Under the pieces are notes generated by a model. That model had not been told where the DNA came from. It ran no database searches and saw only the letters and a list, made by a program, of their open reading frames with translations. Below are positions 9,501-17,333 of a stretch of 64,000 nt of DNA, in pieces. The stretch is from Rhizobiaceae bacterium (lineage in GTDB: Bacteria; Pseudomonadota; Alphaproteobacteria; Rhizobiales; Rhizobiaceae). Made by a program: the position numbers and the translations under genes. Location: assembly GCA_019635715.1 (NCBI GenBank), contig JAHBYY010000003.1:58785-122784 (forward strand), given 5' to 3'. The number at the start of each line of letters is the position of its first letter. The stretch's first letter is position 1.

Positions 9501-12500
9501 ATTCCGTGTCGGTGCTGCGTGCAAACCAGTCCGGCGTCAGCCCGAAGGCGAAGTCGGAGAACTCGGCTGGAGCCGGGGCGCAGATGGCGATGCGCGTCGC
9601 CGGGCCGACGAGCCCGCCGAGCAGCGGGGCAGCCGGCGCCTCGTGCTCGAGGATCGAGAAGACATGATCGGCGGCGCTGACGATCACGTCCGCCGCGCCG
9701 ATGCCGCCGACCTTGGCCGGCGGCACCACTTCGACATGCGCCAAGGCCTCGAAGGCGATGGAAAGCTCGCCGAAGGCGGCCGTTTCCGGCTCGACGATGG
9801 TGAAGCGCGCGCCGCGATCGGCGGCCATGCGGGCGAAGCGCGCCGAGGTCGAGCGCGATACGCTGCCGATCTCCACGACGTGCCGGGCGCGGCCGGCGGC
9901 CAGCGCCGAGGCCAGCCCGGCCGCCGCAAGCTCGACCCGCGCCAGCGTGCCGGGGCCATGAACGCGGATCGAATCGACCGTGGCGTCGTTCGGCGGGGCG
10001 GCCGTCGCCCGCGCCTCGTCACCCGTCGCGCCTTGTGCGAACAAGGCGTCGAGGGTTCGGATCGCCTCGCCGCGCACATGGTTGACCGCCGTGATCTCGC
10101 CGATGCGCTGCGGACGGTCGCGGGTCAGCGCGCTGAGGATGGCATCGCTCGGCGGCAGCGAGGAGTCGGCTTCCAGAACCCACCGGCCATCCTCGTTGCG
10201 TGCGAGGTTCACGTCCTCGAGATGGTAGAGGCAGCTCGCCAGGAAGCGGCGGAACGCCACGTCGCCCGGCAATTCGTCGATGGAAACGACGCCGGTGGTG
10301 CGGCTGGCGCGCATCGCCACGTCGTGGCAGGCGCGATAGACGGCCGCCTGCAGCATCTGCGTCGAACTGTCGGGGCCGCCGTCGGGAATAGCGGGGAAGG
10401 CCCACTCGCCGCAGGCCGGCCGCGCCGCCTGCAACGCGGGGTTGGCGGTGGGCACCGCCACCTGATGGAACGACGCGTCGGCAAGCGCCTTCTGCGGACG
10501 CAGGAAGGTCCGCCGGAAGCGGCAATCTCCCAGCGTGGCGATGACCGTCCCTCCGGACCCGAGCAGCGTGAACGCGACCTGGATCGAGTTCTCGGAAGCG
10601 CGCTGGATCTCGATGATCGCCCGGGCCACTTGCTGGCCTGCCGCATGCAGGCGCACGGCGCCGAACCGCACGGGAATGTAGGGCGCGCCGCGGGTCGCCC
10701 CCGAAAGGGTGCCGAACGCCGCGACTAGGCCGTGGAAGGCCGCATCGACCGAGATCGGATGCAGCGCATAGGTAAGGTAGGGATTTGCCGGGGCGGCGGG
10801 AGCATGGAGCTCGACGTCGATCGTGTTGGTGCCGGTCTGCACCGCGGACTTGAGCAGCCGGAACGTCGGCCCGTAGTCCAGCCCGAAATTCTGCGCGGTC
10901 TCGTAGGCTGCGGCGGCCAGGATGGTCCGGGCGCCCGTGCGCTTCAGCCGGGACGGGATGGCGGCAGGCATCGCAGGCGGCGATCGCCGGCAGCGCGCCA
11001 CCGCATGGATCGTCCAGTCGTCGTCGCTCAGCCGGCCGCGCGACCGGATCTCGATGTCGCCGGTATCCGCAGAGACCGTGGTCGAGATTTCGCGCAGGCC
11101 GGAGGTGCCGAGCTCCAGAGGCTGCAGGATCTCCAGATTGCTGATCTCGATCGTATCGGAGCCCAGGAACTGGCGGCCGGCCGAGATGGCGATCTCCAGG
11201 AATGCGCTGCCGGGAAGGATCGACTTGCGGTCGACCACATGTTCGGCAAGGTCGGGCAGGACATGCGCGTCGACGTGGTTCTTCCAGCTTCCCGAAATCG
11301 GATCGACGCGCCAGCCGGCCAGCGTGTGCGGCACATGCAGCCGTCCGTAGAGGTCGATGGCGTCGCTGGTGAACTCGTGCCGCAGGTCGACATTCTCGAA
11401 CGGCACGGGCGGCGTCGCGATGCGCGGATTGCGATCGCCGAAGGCCTTGCGCCGGTCGAACGTGCCGCCATGGGCGAGGATGCGTGCATAGGTCTGCGAG
11501 ACGGGATCGGCGGCGGCCGGCGAGGCCTCCGCCTTGTCGTCGCGCAGCAGCGAGGCGATGCAGCCCGCCGCGACGGAGTGCTCCTTGATCGTATCGCGGA
11601 CGTAGTTCAGCAGGATCGGCTTCGGGCCGATCTCGACGAAAAGCGTGCAGCCGAGATCGATCGCAGCCTGGGTCCCGCGATGGAATTCGACCGGCTCGCG
11701 CACATTGCTCCACCAGTAGGCGGGGTCGAGCCTGTCGCCGTCCAGCACGCCGCCGGTGACCGTCGAGATGAACGGCACCTGCGACTGGCGCAGCGCGATC
11801 TGCCCCATGTCTTCGAGGAATGCCTCCTTCGCCACTTCGATCGAGGGGTGATGGAAAGGATAGTTGATGTCGAGCACCGCACCGACGACGCGATTGGCCT
11901 TGAGGGAGTCCTTCAGGGCCATGATCTGCTCGGACGGGCCGGAGACGGTCACCGAGCCTTTCGCGTTCACCGCCGCGACGGTCAGGCCGGTCACACCCAC
12001 CCTCTCGAACAGGGCGCGCGCTTCGTCCGGACCGATCTGCAGCGCCGCCATCTTGCCGCGGCCGGCCAGCCGGTCCTGATGGAAAGACCGCTTCGCGACG
12101 ATCGACACGGCGTCGACGAGCGAGATGGCGCCCGAGACATAGGCGGCCGCGACCTCGCCGACGGAATGGCCGTAGACGGCGTGGGGCGTCACGCCGAGCA
12201 GTGCCAGCACATCCGCCAGCGCCGCCTGCGTGGCAAACAGCAGGGGCTGGGCGATCTTGGTGTCGGCGAGCTTCGTCTCCAGCTCCGGATCCAGCAGGAG
12301 ATCGATCAGGCTGATCTGCGAGCGGACCTGAAAAAGCGCGTGGATGACGTTGAAACGATCGCGGAAAGCCGTGTTCCGCCGGTAGGCGTCGACCGCCATG
12401 CCGGCCCACTGCGAGCCGTTGCCCGAGAACACATAGGCGATCTTCGCATCGTCCTGAAGCGCTTCAGCCTGGATCGCCGGAGGCAGATCCTTCTTGCGCG

Positions 12501-14004
12501 TGCGCGCCTCGATGGACTTGACGATCGCCTCGACGCTGTCGTCGGCGATCACGAAGCGGTGGCGCAGCAGGTGGGGATTGGCTCCCGACGCGGCGATGAT
12601 CGCCTTGCGGTCGGCCGGCCGCGCCTTGGCCAGCGTGTCGCGATAGCCGGCGATCAGCGATTCCAGCGCGCTGGCGGAATGCGCGCTCGCCATGAACACC
12701 TTGCCGGACGCCTCGGGCTTGTCGCGCTCGCGCGGGTTCTGCGGGTCGCTGATGATGACGTGCGCGTTGGTGCCGCCGAAGCCGAACGAATTCACGCCCG
12801 CCAGCCGCGGGTGCTTTCCATGCAGGAGTTCGATGGGCTCCGCGGCGACATGCACGTTCAGCGCGTTGAAGTCGACGGATTCGTTCGGCGTCTCGAAATG
12901 CAGCGAGGCCGGGAAATAGTTGTTCTCCAGCGCCGAAACCGCCTTCAGCAGGCCGAGCAGGCCGGACGCCGGCTCGGTGTGGCCGATATTGGTCTTGATC
13001 GAGCCGATCGGAATGGGCGCGCGCCGCGCCTGGCCGATGACCGTCCCGATCGACCAGATCTCCGACGGGTCGCCGACCTTCGTCCCGGTGCCGTGGCCCT
13101 CGACGAAGGCCAGCCGGTTGGCGTCGATGCCTTCGCGGCTGTAGATCGAGCGAAGCAGTTGCGCCTGCGCCTTCTCGGACGGCAGCGAAATGCCGTTGGT
13201 GCGGCCCGCCGAATTGACCGCGCTGACCAGGATACGGGCGAAGCTGCGGTCCTGCTGGGCATGCTCGGTCTTGCGCAGGATGATGACGGCGCCGCCCTCG
13301 GCACGGACATAGCCCATGCCGTCATTGTCGTAGGCGCGGCACAGCCCCTCGGGCGACAGCATGCGGGCCTGCGCGAAGCCGACGAAGGCGAGCGGATGGG
13401 TCAGCACGTTGACGCCGCCGACGATCGCCGTGTCGACCTCGCCGTCCTCCAGCGCCTTGACCGCGAGATCGAGCGCCACGAGCGAGGAGGAGCACGCCGT
13501 GTCGACGGTCAGGCTCGGCCCGTTCAGCCCGAAGGCGTGCGAGATCCGGTTCGACACGATCGACAGCGTGTTGCCGGTCATGAAGTGCGGGCCGGCCGCG
13601 GCGGGATCTTCGACGATCAGATTGCCGTGGTCGAGCGCCGACGCGCCGACATAGACGCCGACGCGCTGCTTGCGCAGGTCGAGATAGTCGATGCTGGCGC
13701 TTTCCAGCGCGCGCCACGTAAGCTGCAGGATCAGCCGCTGCTGCGGATCCATCAGTTGCGCTTCGCGCTGCGATATGCCGAACAGCGCCGGATCGAAGCC
13801 GAATGCGTCCTCGATGATGCCGGCGGCGAAAGTGTAGGTCTTGCCGCGCACGCCGGTTTCAGGATGCCAGTAGCGCGCCTGGTCCCAGCGGTCCGCCGGA
13901 ACGCGGGTGATCATGCAGCGGCGCTGGCGCAGAAGCTCGAAGAGTGTTTCTGGAGAATCGGCACCGGGTGCTCTAACCGATCGGCCAATGATCTCTACGG
14001 ACAT
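6523..14004 (-). CDS. rkpA: Iterative type I fatty acid/polyketide synthase (RkpA)
   Basis: A 2493-residue multidomain synthase. Ketosynthase (1-430) has DTACSSSL with catalytic Cys171, EGHGTGT and NIGHTEPASG. Acyltransferase (about 510-810) has GHSVGEV. Dehydratase (about 870-1150) has an altered hot-dog motif (HVVDRKSILPG, Arg where Gly is usual). A region near 1380-1560 resembles a decayed methyltransferase (HVVEIGSVSRS, VEPE). Enoylreductase (about 1720-2010) has GGAGGVGIAALQIAKARG. Ketoreductase (about 2030-2310) has GGVGGFGLAAARWL. One carrier domain near 2400-2470 has GLDSLMAME for phosphopantetheine. The KS-AT-DH-(MT)-ER-KR-ACP order is that of a fully reducing synthase such as animal FAS and rhizobial RkpA. 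An AGGTGG ribosome site precedes the ATG. It is followed by coupled rkpG and faces the mannose genes across a 444-base promoter region. Confidence 0.88.
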   Translation of the reverse strand: MSVEIIGRSVRAPGADSPETLFELLRQRRCMITRVPADRWDQARYWHPETGVRGKTYTFAAGIIEDAFGFDPALFGISQREAQLMDPQQRLILQLTWRALESASIDYLDLRKQRVGVYVGASALDHGNLIVEDPAAAGPHFMTGNTLSIVSNRISHAFGLNGPSLTVDTACSSSLVALDLAVKALEDGEVDTAIVGGVNVLTHPLAFVGFAQARMLSPEGLCRAYDNDGMGYVRAEGGAVIILRKTEHAQQDRSFARILVSAVNSAGRTNGISLPSEKAQAQLLRSIYSREGIDANRLAFVEGHGTGTKVGDPSEIWSIGTVIGQARRAPIPIGSIKTNIGHTEPASGLLGLLKAVSALENNYFPASLHFETPNESVDFNALNVHVAAEPIELLHGKHPRLAGVNSFGFGGTNAHVIISDPQNPRERDKPEASGKVFMASAHSASALESLIAGYRDTLAKARPADRKAIIAASGANPHLLRHRFVIADDSVEAIVKSIEARTRKKDLPPAIQAEALQDDAKIAYVFSGNGSQWAGMAVDAYRRNTAFRDRFNVIHALFQVRSQISLIDLLLDPELETKLADTKIAQPLLFATQAALADVLALLGVTPHAVYGHSVGEVAAAYVSGAISLVDAVSIVAKRSFHQDRLAGRGKMAALQIGPDEARALFERVGVTGLTVAAVNAKGSVTVSGPSEQIMALKDSLKANRVVGAVLDINYPFHHPSIEVAKEAFLEDMGQIALRQSQVPFISTVTGGVLDGDRLDPAYWWSNVREPVEFHRGTQAAIDLGCTLFVEIGPKPILLNYVRDTIKEHSVAAGCIASLLRDDKAEASPAAADPVSQTYARILAHGGTFDRRKAFGDRNPRIATPPVPFENVDLRHEFTSDAIDLYGRLHVPHTLAGWRVDPISGSWKNHVDAHVLPDLAEHVVDRKSILPGSAFLEIAISAGRQFLGSDTIEISNLEILQPLELGTSGLREISTTVSADTGDIEIRSRGRLSDDDWTIHAVARCRRSPPAMPAAIPSRLKRTGARTILAAAAYETAQNFGLDYGPTFRLLKSAVQTGTNTIDVELHAPAAPANPYLTYALHPISVDAAFHGLVAAFGTLSGATRGAPYIPVRFGAVRLHAAGQQVARAIIEIQRASENSIQVAFTLLGSGGTVIATLGDCRFRRTFLRPQKALADASFHQVAVPTANPALQAARPACGEWAFPAIPDGGPDSSTQMLQAAVYRACHDVAMRASRTTGVVSIDELPGDVAFRRFLASCLYHLEDVNLARNEDGRWVLEADSSLPPSDAILSALTRDRPQRIGEITAVNHVRGEAIRTLDALFAQGATGDEARATAAPPNDATVDSIRVHGPGTLARVELAAAGLASALAAGRARHVVEIGSVSRSTSARFARMAADRGARFTIVEPETAAFGELSIAFEALAHVEVVPPAKVGGIGAADVIVSAADHVFSILEHEAPAAPLLGGLVGPATRIAICAPAPAEFSDFAFGLTPDWFARSTDTEFPVGGFASAAEWRTRLRGLPLRTTRVEQCDLASGPIVLVQASAGMDAPSGAADQLQFQTLAILAADTPDAPSTDGALRLTGDPQADRDALDAALSARTGPACAVAYVPGCLDASDGCDSLVRSVADLSVIAASMQAASGPTRLGVLLHAGDPGHGDEAAEAKPSSEAAATGLWTFVRVLRNEFESLDIHAFDLSGRPRRDLAESLRVTTEIMALPGANREWSFDAATGEPMEMRVVPGPLPPSVAGTTAFTAATVRQAAASQVMSLGWQACETPAPQPGEICIEVAAAGLNFRDVMWAMGVLPEEALEDGFAGPTIGMECAGTVVALGDGVTDFSIGDRVMAVAASAFSTHVCVKTGGAATLPDGVDLAAGATLPVAFLTAYYALVELARLRDGETVLIHGGAGGVGIAALQIAKARGATVIATAGSVEKRRLLEMLGADHVFNSRTLEFAEDVLAVTARQGVDVVLNSLFSEAMERSLGLLKPFGRFLELGKRDFYGDTKIGLRPFRRNVSYFGIDADQLLNVMPDLSARLLSEISGLFAAGTLSPLPYRAFRADEITGAFRLMQGSGHVGKIVVLPPVPGVDAVSAAPRRDFRVDPEGVHLVVGGVGGFGLAAARWLVEHGARKVALATRRGKADEETTAAIARWAGLGVEAIVHGCDVTDEDSVDALLAALRRRGPIRTIVHAAMVLDDALIPNLTPERIRAVVEPKARGAALLDRLSRQDRLDDFILFSSATTLVGNPGQANYVAANGYLEGLARARRRAGLPALAVGFGAISDTGFLARNTEVNELLSKRIGKTAMTATQALGLVADHIERDPGTVEAAVVAIAEIDMSMARHLRTVATPLFEIAARSARAQNSSGDSDQLDLVAMVEGKSPEEGEQLIFQLVAGEIASILRIPVGDVTATKVIKDVGLDSLMAMELGMSFRQKTGFEMPLSSITQSTTVGDVAQKLYQKVTQRADSEPETADHASHASVVDHLAQRHTNPDRTAAQ

Positions 14005-14448
14005 GCACCCACCTGTATGCGCTTACGCCTGCTCGCGCGGCTTGTGCCGTGCGAAGAATCCCTCCGCGATCGACCTCCCCGGATCGCGGCGTCGCCCCCT
14101 GACGACATGCTGCGTCAGCGCTGGCCGGTTTGGAACTTTCGTTCTTGGGGCTGGCCCTGCCGGCCTGTTTCCAGCCCCTGTGATTTCTTCGCGTGTATCG
14201 CAATTGGCAAGAAGAGACAATCGATCACTATCGCCGATGTCCCCACCGAACATGCCGGACAGGCACGAGGGTGGTTGGAAGGCCCAGCGTTAACAAGCGC
14301 GTTAATCGAATTTGGAGCTAATCGTGGTTTTATTTCGACGTTCCGGCTTGTCACTTCGCAAGTCTTCCGAGGCGCCTTTCAAGCGGTAGGCAGCGGAGCC
14401 GAGGGATCCGGGATCGAACGAGCGCGTAGCGGAGCGGCGGAAGCAGGT
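14005..14448. promoter_or_regulatory. Divergent intergenic region between rkpA and the phosphohexomutase gene
   Basis: These 444 bases separate two divergent operons and hold no convincing gene. The 3' half is AT-richer than its surroundings and contains the near-palindrome GTTAACAAGCGCGTTAAT around 14290-14307, a plausible operator or promoter element for capsule lipid or GDP-mannose genes. An open frame continues upstream from the phosphohexomutase across this region, but it lacks domain content and probably reflects low stop density. No clear sigma-70 hexamer pair could be fixed by eye. Confidence 0.4.
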
Positions 14449-15891
14449 ATGGTGGCATTCGGAACCAGCGGATTGCGCGGATTGGCGACGGACCTGCTTG
14501 CCGGCCCCGGCTATGCGCATGCGGCAGCCTTCGCGACCCGCCTGATTGCATCGGGACAGGCATCGCCTGGCGATGTCGTGCTGGTCGGCATGGACCGGCG
14601 CGACTCCAGCCCGCAACTGTCGCGGCAGGCCGTTCTGGCGCTGAACAGGGCGGGCCTGAAGGTCGAGAACTGCGGCATCCTGCCGACGCCGGCACTGGCG
14701 CTGCGTTCGCTCGACATCGCGGCCGCCGCCATCATGGTCACCGGGTCACACATTCCGGCCGACCGCAACGGACTGAAGTTCTATCGGCCGGACGGCGAGA
14801 TCGACAAGGCCGACGAAGCGGCGATCACCGCGGGTGCGCTGGCGGTTGCGACCGCCGGCGCTGCCGGCGCCGCCGAGGAGGTTGAACTCCCGGCGGTCGA
14901 TCCGCGCGCGCGCGACGCCTATGTCGACCGTTATCTGTCCGTATTTCCCCGCGACCTGCTGGAGGGCCTGCGCATCGGCATCTATCGCCACAGTTCGGTG
15001 GCGGCCGACATCGTCACCGATCTGGTGCAGGCACTTGGCGGCGACGCTGTCCCGCTCGGCGGCAGCGACGGGTTCGTCGCCATCGACACCGAGGCGATCG
15101 ACCCCGGGACCGCGGCGCGGCTGGCGGCGTGGACGCGCGAGCACCGCCTCGACGCGCTGCTGTCGACGGACGGAGACGGAGACAGGCCGCTGGTCGTCGA
15201 CGAGACGGGCCGTATGGCGCGCGGCGATGCGCTGGGCGCGGTGTCGGCGCGGTTCCTGAAGGCCGACGTGGTTGTCACGCCGGTGTCATCCAACCCCGGT
15301 ATCGGGGCGAGGCTCGGTTTCGACGTGATCAGGACGCGCATCGGCTCGCCCTACGTCATCGAGGGAATGGCATATGCCAGGAGCAAGGGCTACGAGCGGA
15401 TCGTCGGCTTTGAGGCCAATGGCGGCCTTCTTCTCGGCACGGAGGCGAGCATAGGCACTGCGACACTGGATGCCCTGGCGACGCGCGACAGCGTGCTGCC
15501 CATGCTGTGCGCGCTGGCTGCCGGCCACGAGGCCGGCGTCGGCCTGGCGCGGCTGTTCGACGATCTCGCTTTGCCGGTATGCCTCAGCGGCCGCATCGAG
15601 AACTTCGCGCGCGCCGACAGCGATCGCCTGATGGCATGGCTGCGCGCGTCGGACGCCAATCTCGACAACTTCGTCGAAGGCCTCGGGGTCGTCTCCTACG
15701 TGGATGAGACGGACGGTTTGCAGATCCATCTCCGGGACGGATCGATGCTGCACCTGCGGCCGTCCGGAAACGCTCCGGAAATGCGTTGCTATGCTTCATC
15801 CCCGGACGAGGCCCGTGCGGCCGGTCTGCTCCGGTCGGGCCTGGAGCGGATATCAGATTTCAGGAACCAGGTCGGCGGAGACAGGAATTGA
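14449..15891 (+). CDS. manB: Phosphomannomutase/phosphoglucomutase (alpha-D-phosphohexomutase)
   Basis: A 480-residue cytoplasmic phosphohexomutase that moves phosphate between C6 and C1 of mannose (or glucose). All four family loops are visible: the phosphoserine loop VTGSHIPADRNG (usually TASHNP; here T-G-S-H-I-P), the magnesium loop STDGDGDRP, the sugar-specificity loop GFEANGG, and the phosphate-binding loop RPSGNAPEMR near the C-terminus. I start at ATG 14449 (MVAFGTSGLRG), the normal N-terminus of the family, although the frame stays open far upstream. Its stop overlaps the TTG start of the next gene, a mannose-1-phosphate guanylyltransferase, so the pair should make GDP-mannose from mannose-6-phosphate. 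Glucosamine specificity is less likely in this context. Confidence 0.85.
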   Translation: MVAFGTSGLRGLATDLLAGPGYAHAAAFATRLIASGQASPGDVVLVGMDRRDSSPQLSRQAVLALNRAGLKVENCGILPTPALALRSLDIAAAAIMVTGSHIPADRNGLKFYRPDGEIDKADEAAITAGALAVATAGAAGAAEEVELPAVDPRARDAYVDRYLSVFPRDLLEGLRIGIYRHSSVAADIVTDLVQALGGDAVPLGGSDGFVAIDTEAIDPGTAARLAAWTREHRLDALLSTDGDGDRPLVVDETGRMARGDALGAVSARFLKADVVVTPVSSNPGIGARLGFDVIRTRIGSPYVIEGMAYARSKGYERIVGFEANGGLLLGTEASIGTATLDALATRDSVLPMLCALAAGHEAGVGLARLFDDLALPVCLSGRIENFARADSDRLMAWLRASDANLDNFVEGLGVVSYVDETDGLQIHLRDGSMLHLRPSGNAPEMRCYASSPDEARAAGLLRSGLERISDFRNQVGGDRN

Positions 15892-17303
15892 CGGTCGTAT
15901 CAGTCATCATCAGCGGTGGCGCGGGTTCGCGCCTGTGGCCTCTTTCGCGCGAAAGCCATCCGAAGCCGTTGATTCCCGTGAGCGGCGGTGAATCGCTCCT
16001 CCAGCACGCCTATCGGCGGGCGCTCGCCATACCGGGCGTTGCCGACGTGGTGACGGTGACCAACCGCGACCTGCTGTTCGTCAGCGACGACGCGTATCGC
16101 GGCACGGGCGTCACGCCGCCGCGACTGACCTATGTGCTCGAACCCCAGGGACGCGATACCGCCGCGGCGGTGGCCGCCGCCGTCGTCGCCGTCGAAAGCC
16201 AGCACGGGGCGGACACGGTGATGTGCGTCTTCCCGGCGGACCATATGGTCGGCGACGTCGCCGGTTTCGTCACCGCGATGCAGCAGGCGATCGAGCTGGC
16301 GGGCAAGGGACGTCTCGTCACCTTCGGCGTCAAGCCGACGCGCCCCGAAACCGGCTATGGCTATATCGAGGCGTCCGGCACGGACGTCATCCGCTTCGTC
16401 GAGAAGCCGGACGCGGATACCGCCGCAAGCTATCTCGCCAGCGGCACGTTCCTCTGGAACTCCGGCATGTTCTGCTTCACCGCGGCCACGATGGTCGCCC
16501 TCCTCGAAGCGTTCGCGCCCGATATCCTCGACGGATGCCGCAAGGCGCTCGAGGCGGCGCGCAGGGTCGACGGCGCGGCGGTGACGCAGTTCGAACTCGA
16601 CAAGCAGATCTTCTCGGCGATCCGCAAGGATTCGATCGATTTCGCGGTGCTGGAAAAGGCCGGCAACGTCTCCGTCGTGCCCTGCGACATCGGCTGGGGC
16701 GATATCGGCTCGTGGACGGCCTATGGCGAACTTCTGCCGCAGGACGCCGACGGCAACAATGTCAGCGGCGAAGTCGCGCTGGTCGGGACGAAGAACACCA
16801 TCGTCAGCGGCAGCGATCGGCTGGTCGCCGCGGTCGGGGTCGAGGACATGATCATCGTCGACACGGCCGACGCATTGCTGGTCGCATCCAAGGATGCCGC
16901 CCAGGATGTGAAGACGCTGTTCAACCGGCTGAAGAGCGAGGGCCACGAGACCCATCTGCTCCATCGCACCGTCCACCGCCCGTGGGGCACCTACACGGTG
17001 CTGGAAGAAGGCGAACGCTTCAAGATCAAGCGCATCGAGGTGAAGCCCGGCGGCCGGCTCAGCCTCCAGATGCACCATCACCGCTCCGAGCACTGGGTGG
17101 TGGTCTCCGGCACGGCGCGGGTCGTGAACGGCGACAAGGACATGCTGCTGGCCACCAACCAGTCCACCTACATACCCTCGGGCACGATGCACCGCCTCGA
17201 GAATCCGGGCATCCTGCGCCTCGTCATGATAGAGGTGCAGACCGGCGACTATCTCGGCGAGGACGATATTGTGCGGGTGGAAGACGTCTACGGCCGAAGC
17301 TGA
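15888..17303 (+). CDS. manC: Bifunctional mannose-1-phosphate guanylyltransferase/mannose-6-phosphate isomerase
   Basis: A 471-residue enzyme of the type II PMI-GMP family (AlgA/ManC/NoeJ). The N-terminal nucleotidyltransferase starts with VIISGGAGSRLWPLSRESHP and has FVEKPD and WNSGMFCF. The C-terminal cupin isomerase has RPWGTYTVLEEGERFKIKRI, the metal histidines in LQMHHHRSEHWVVVSGTA, and a final IEVQTGDYLGEDDIVR. The start is best placed at a TTG that overlaps the upstream stop (TTGA), giving a normal-length protein; no good ATG exists near it. Together with the preceding mutase it supplies GDP-mannose (or derived GDP-sugars) for the surface polysaccharide suggested by the rkp genes. Confidence 0.88.
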   Translation: MTVVSVIISGGAGSRLWPLSRESHPKPLIPVSGGESLLQHAYRRALAIPGVADVVTVTNRDLLFVSDDAYRGTGVTPPRLTYVLEPQGRDTAAAVAAAVVAVESQHGADTVMCVFPADHMVGDVAGFVTAMQQAIELAGKGRLVTFGVKPTRPETGYGYIEASGTDVIRFVEKPDADTAASYLASGTFLWNSGMFCFTAATMVALLEAFAPDILDGCRKALEAARRVDGAAVTQFELDKQIFSAIRKDSIDFAVLEKAGNVSVVPCDIGWGDIGSWTAYGELLPQDADGNNVSGEVALVGTKNTIVSGSDRLVAAVGVEDMIIVDTADALLVASKDAAQDVKTLFNRLKSEGHETHLLHRTVHRPWGTYTVLEEGERFKIKRIEVKPGGRLSLQMHHHRSEHWVVVSGTARVVNGDKDMLLATNQSTYIPSGTMHRLENPGILRLVMIEVQTGDYLGEDDIVRVEDVYGRS

Positions 17304-17333
17304 CCGAAGATCGCGCTTCCGTCGAGGTGCGCG

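Noticed and set aside
6526-10728. A 1400-codon open frame on the plus strand opposite rkpA
   Set aside because: It lies wholly antisense to the conserved synthase domains, is rich in Arg/Asp/Gly as expected of a complementary frame in GC-rich DNA, and shows no domain.
10732-14448. Upstream extension of the phosphohexomutase frame through the antisense of rkpA
   Set aside because: The recognised protein starts at 14449 (MVAFGTSGLRG); the upstream part is antisense to a ketosynthase and lacks any known fold.
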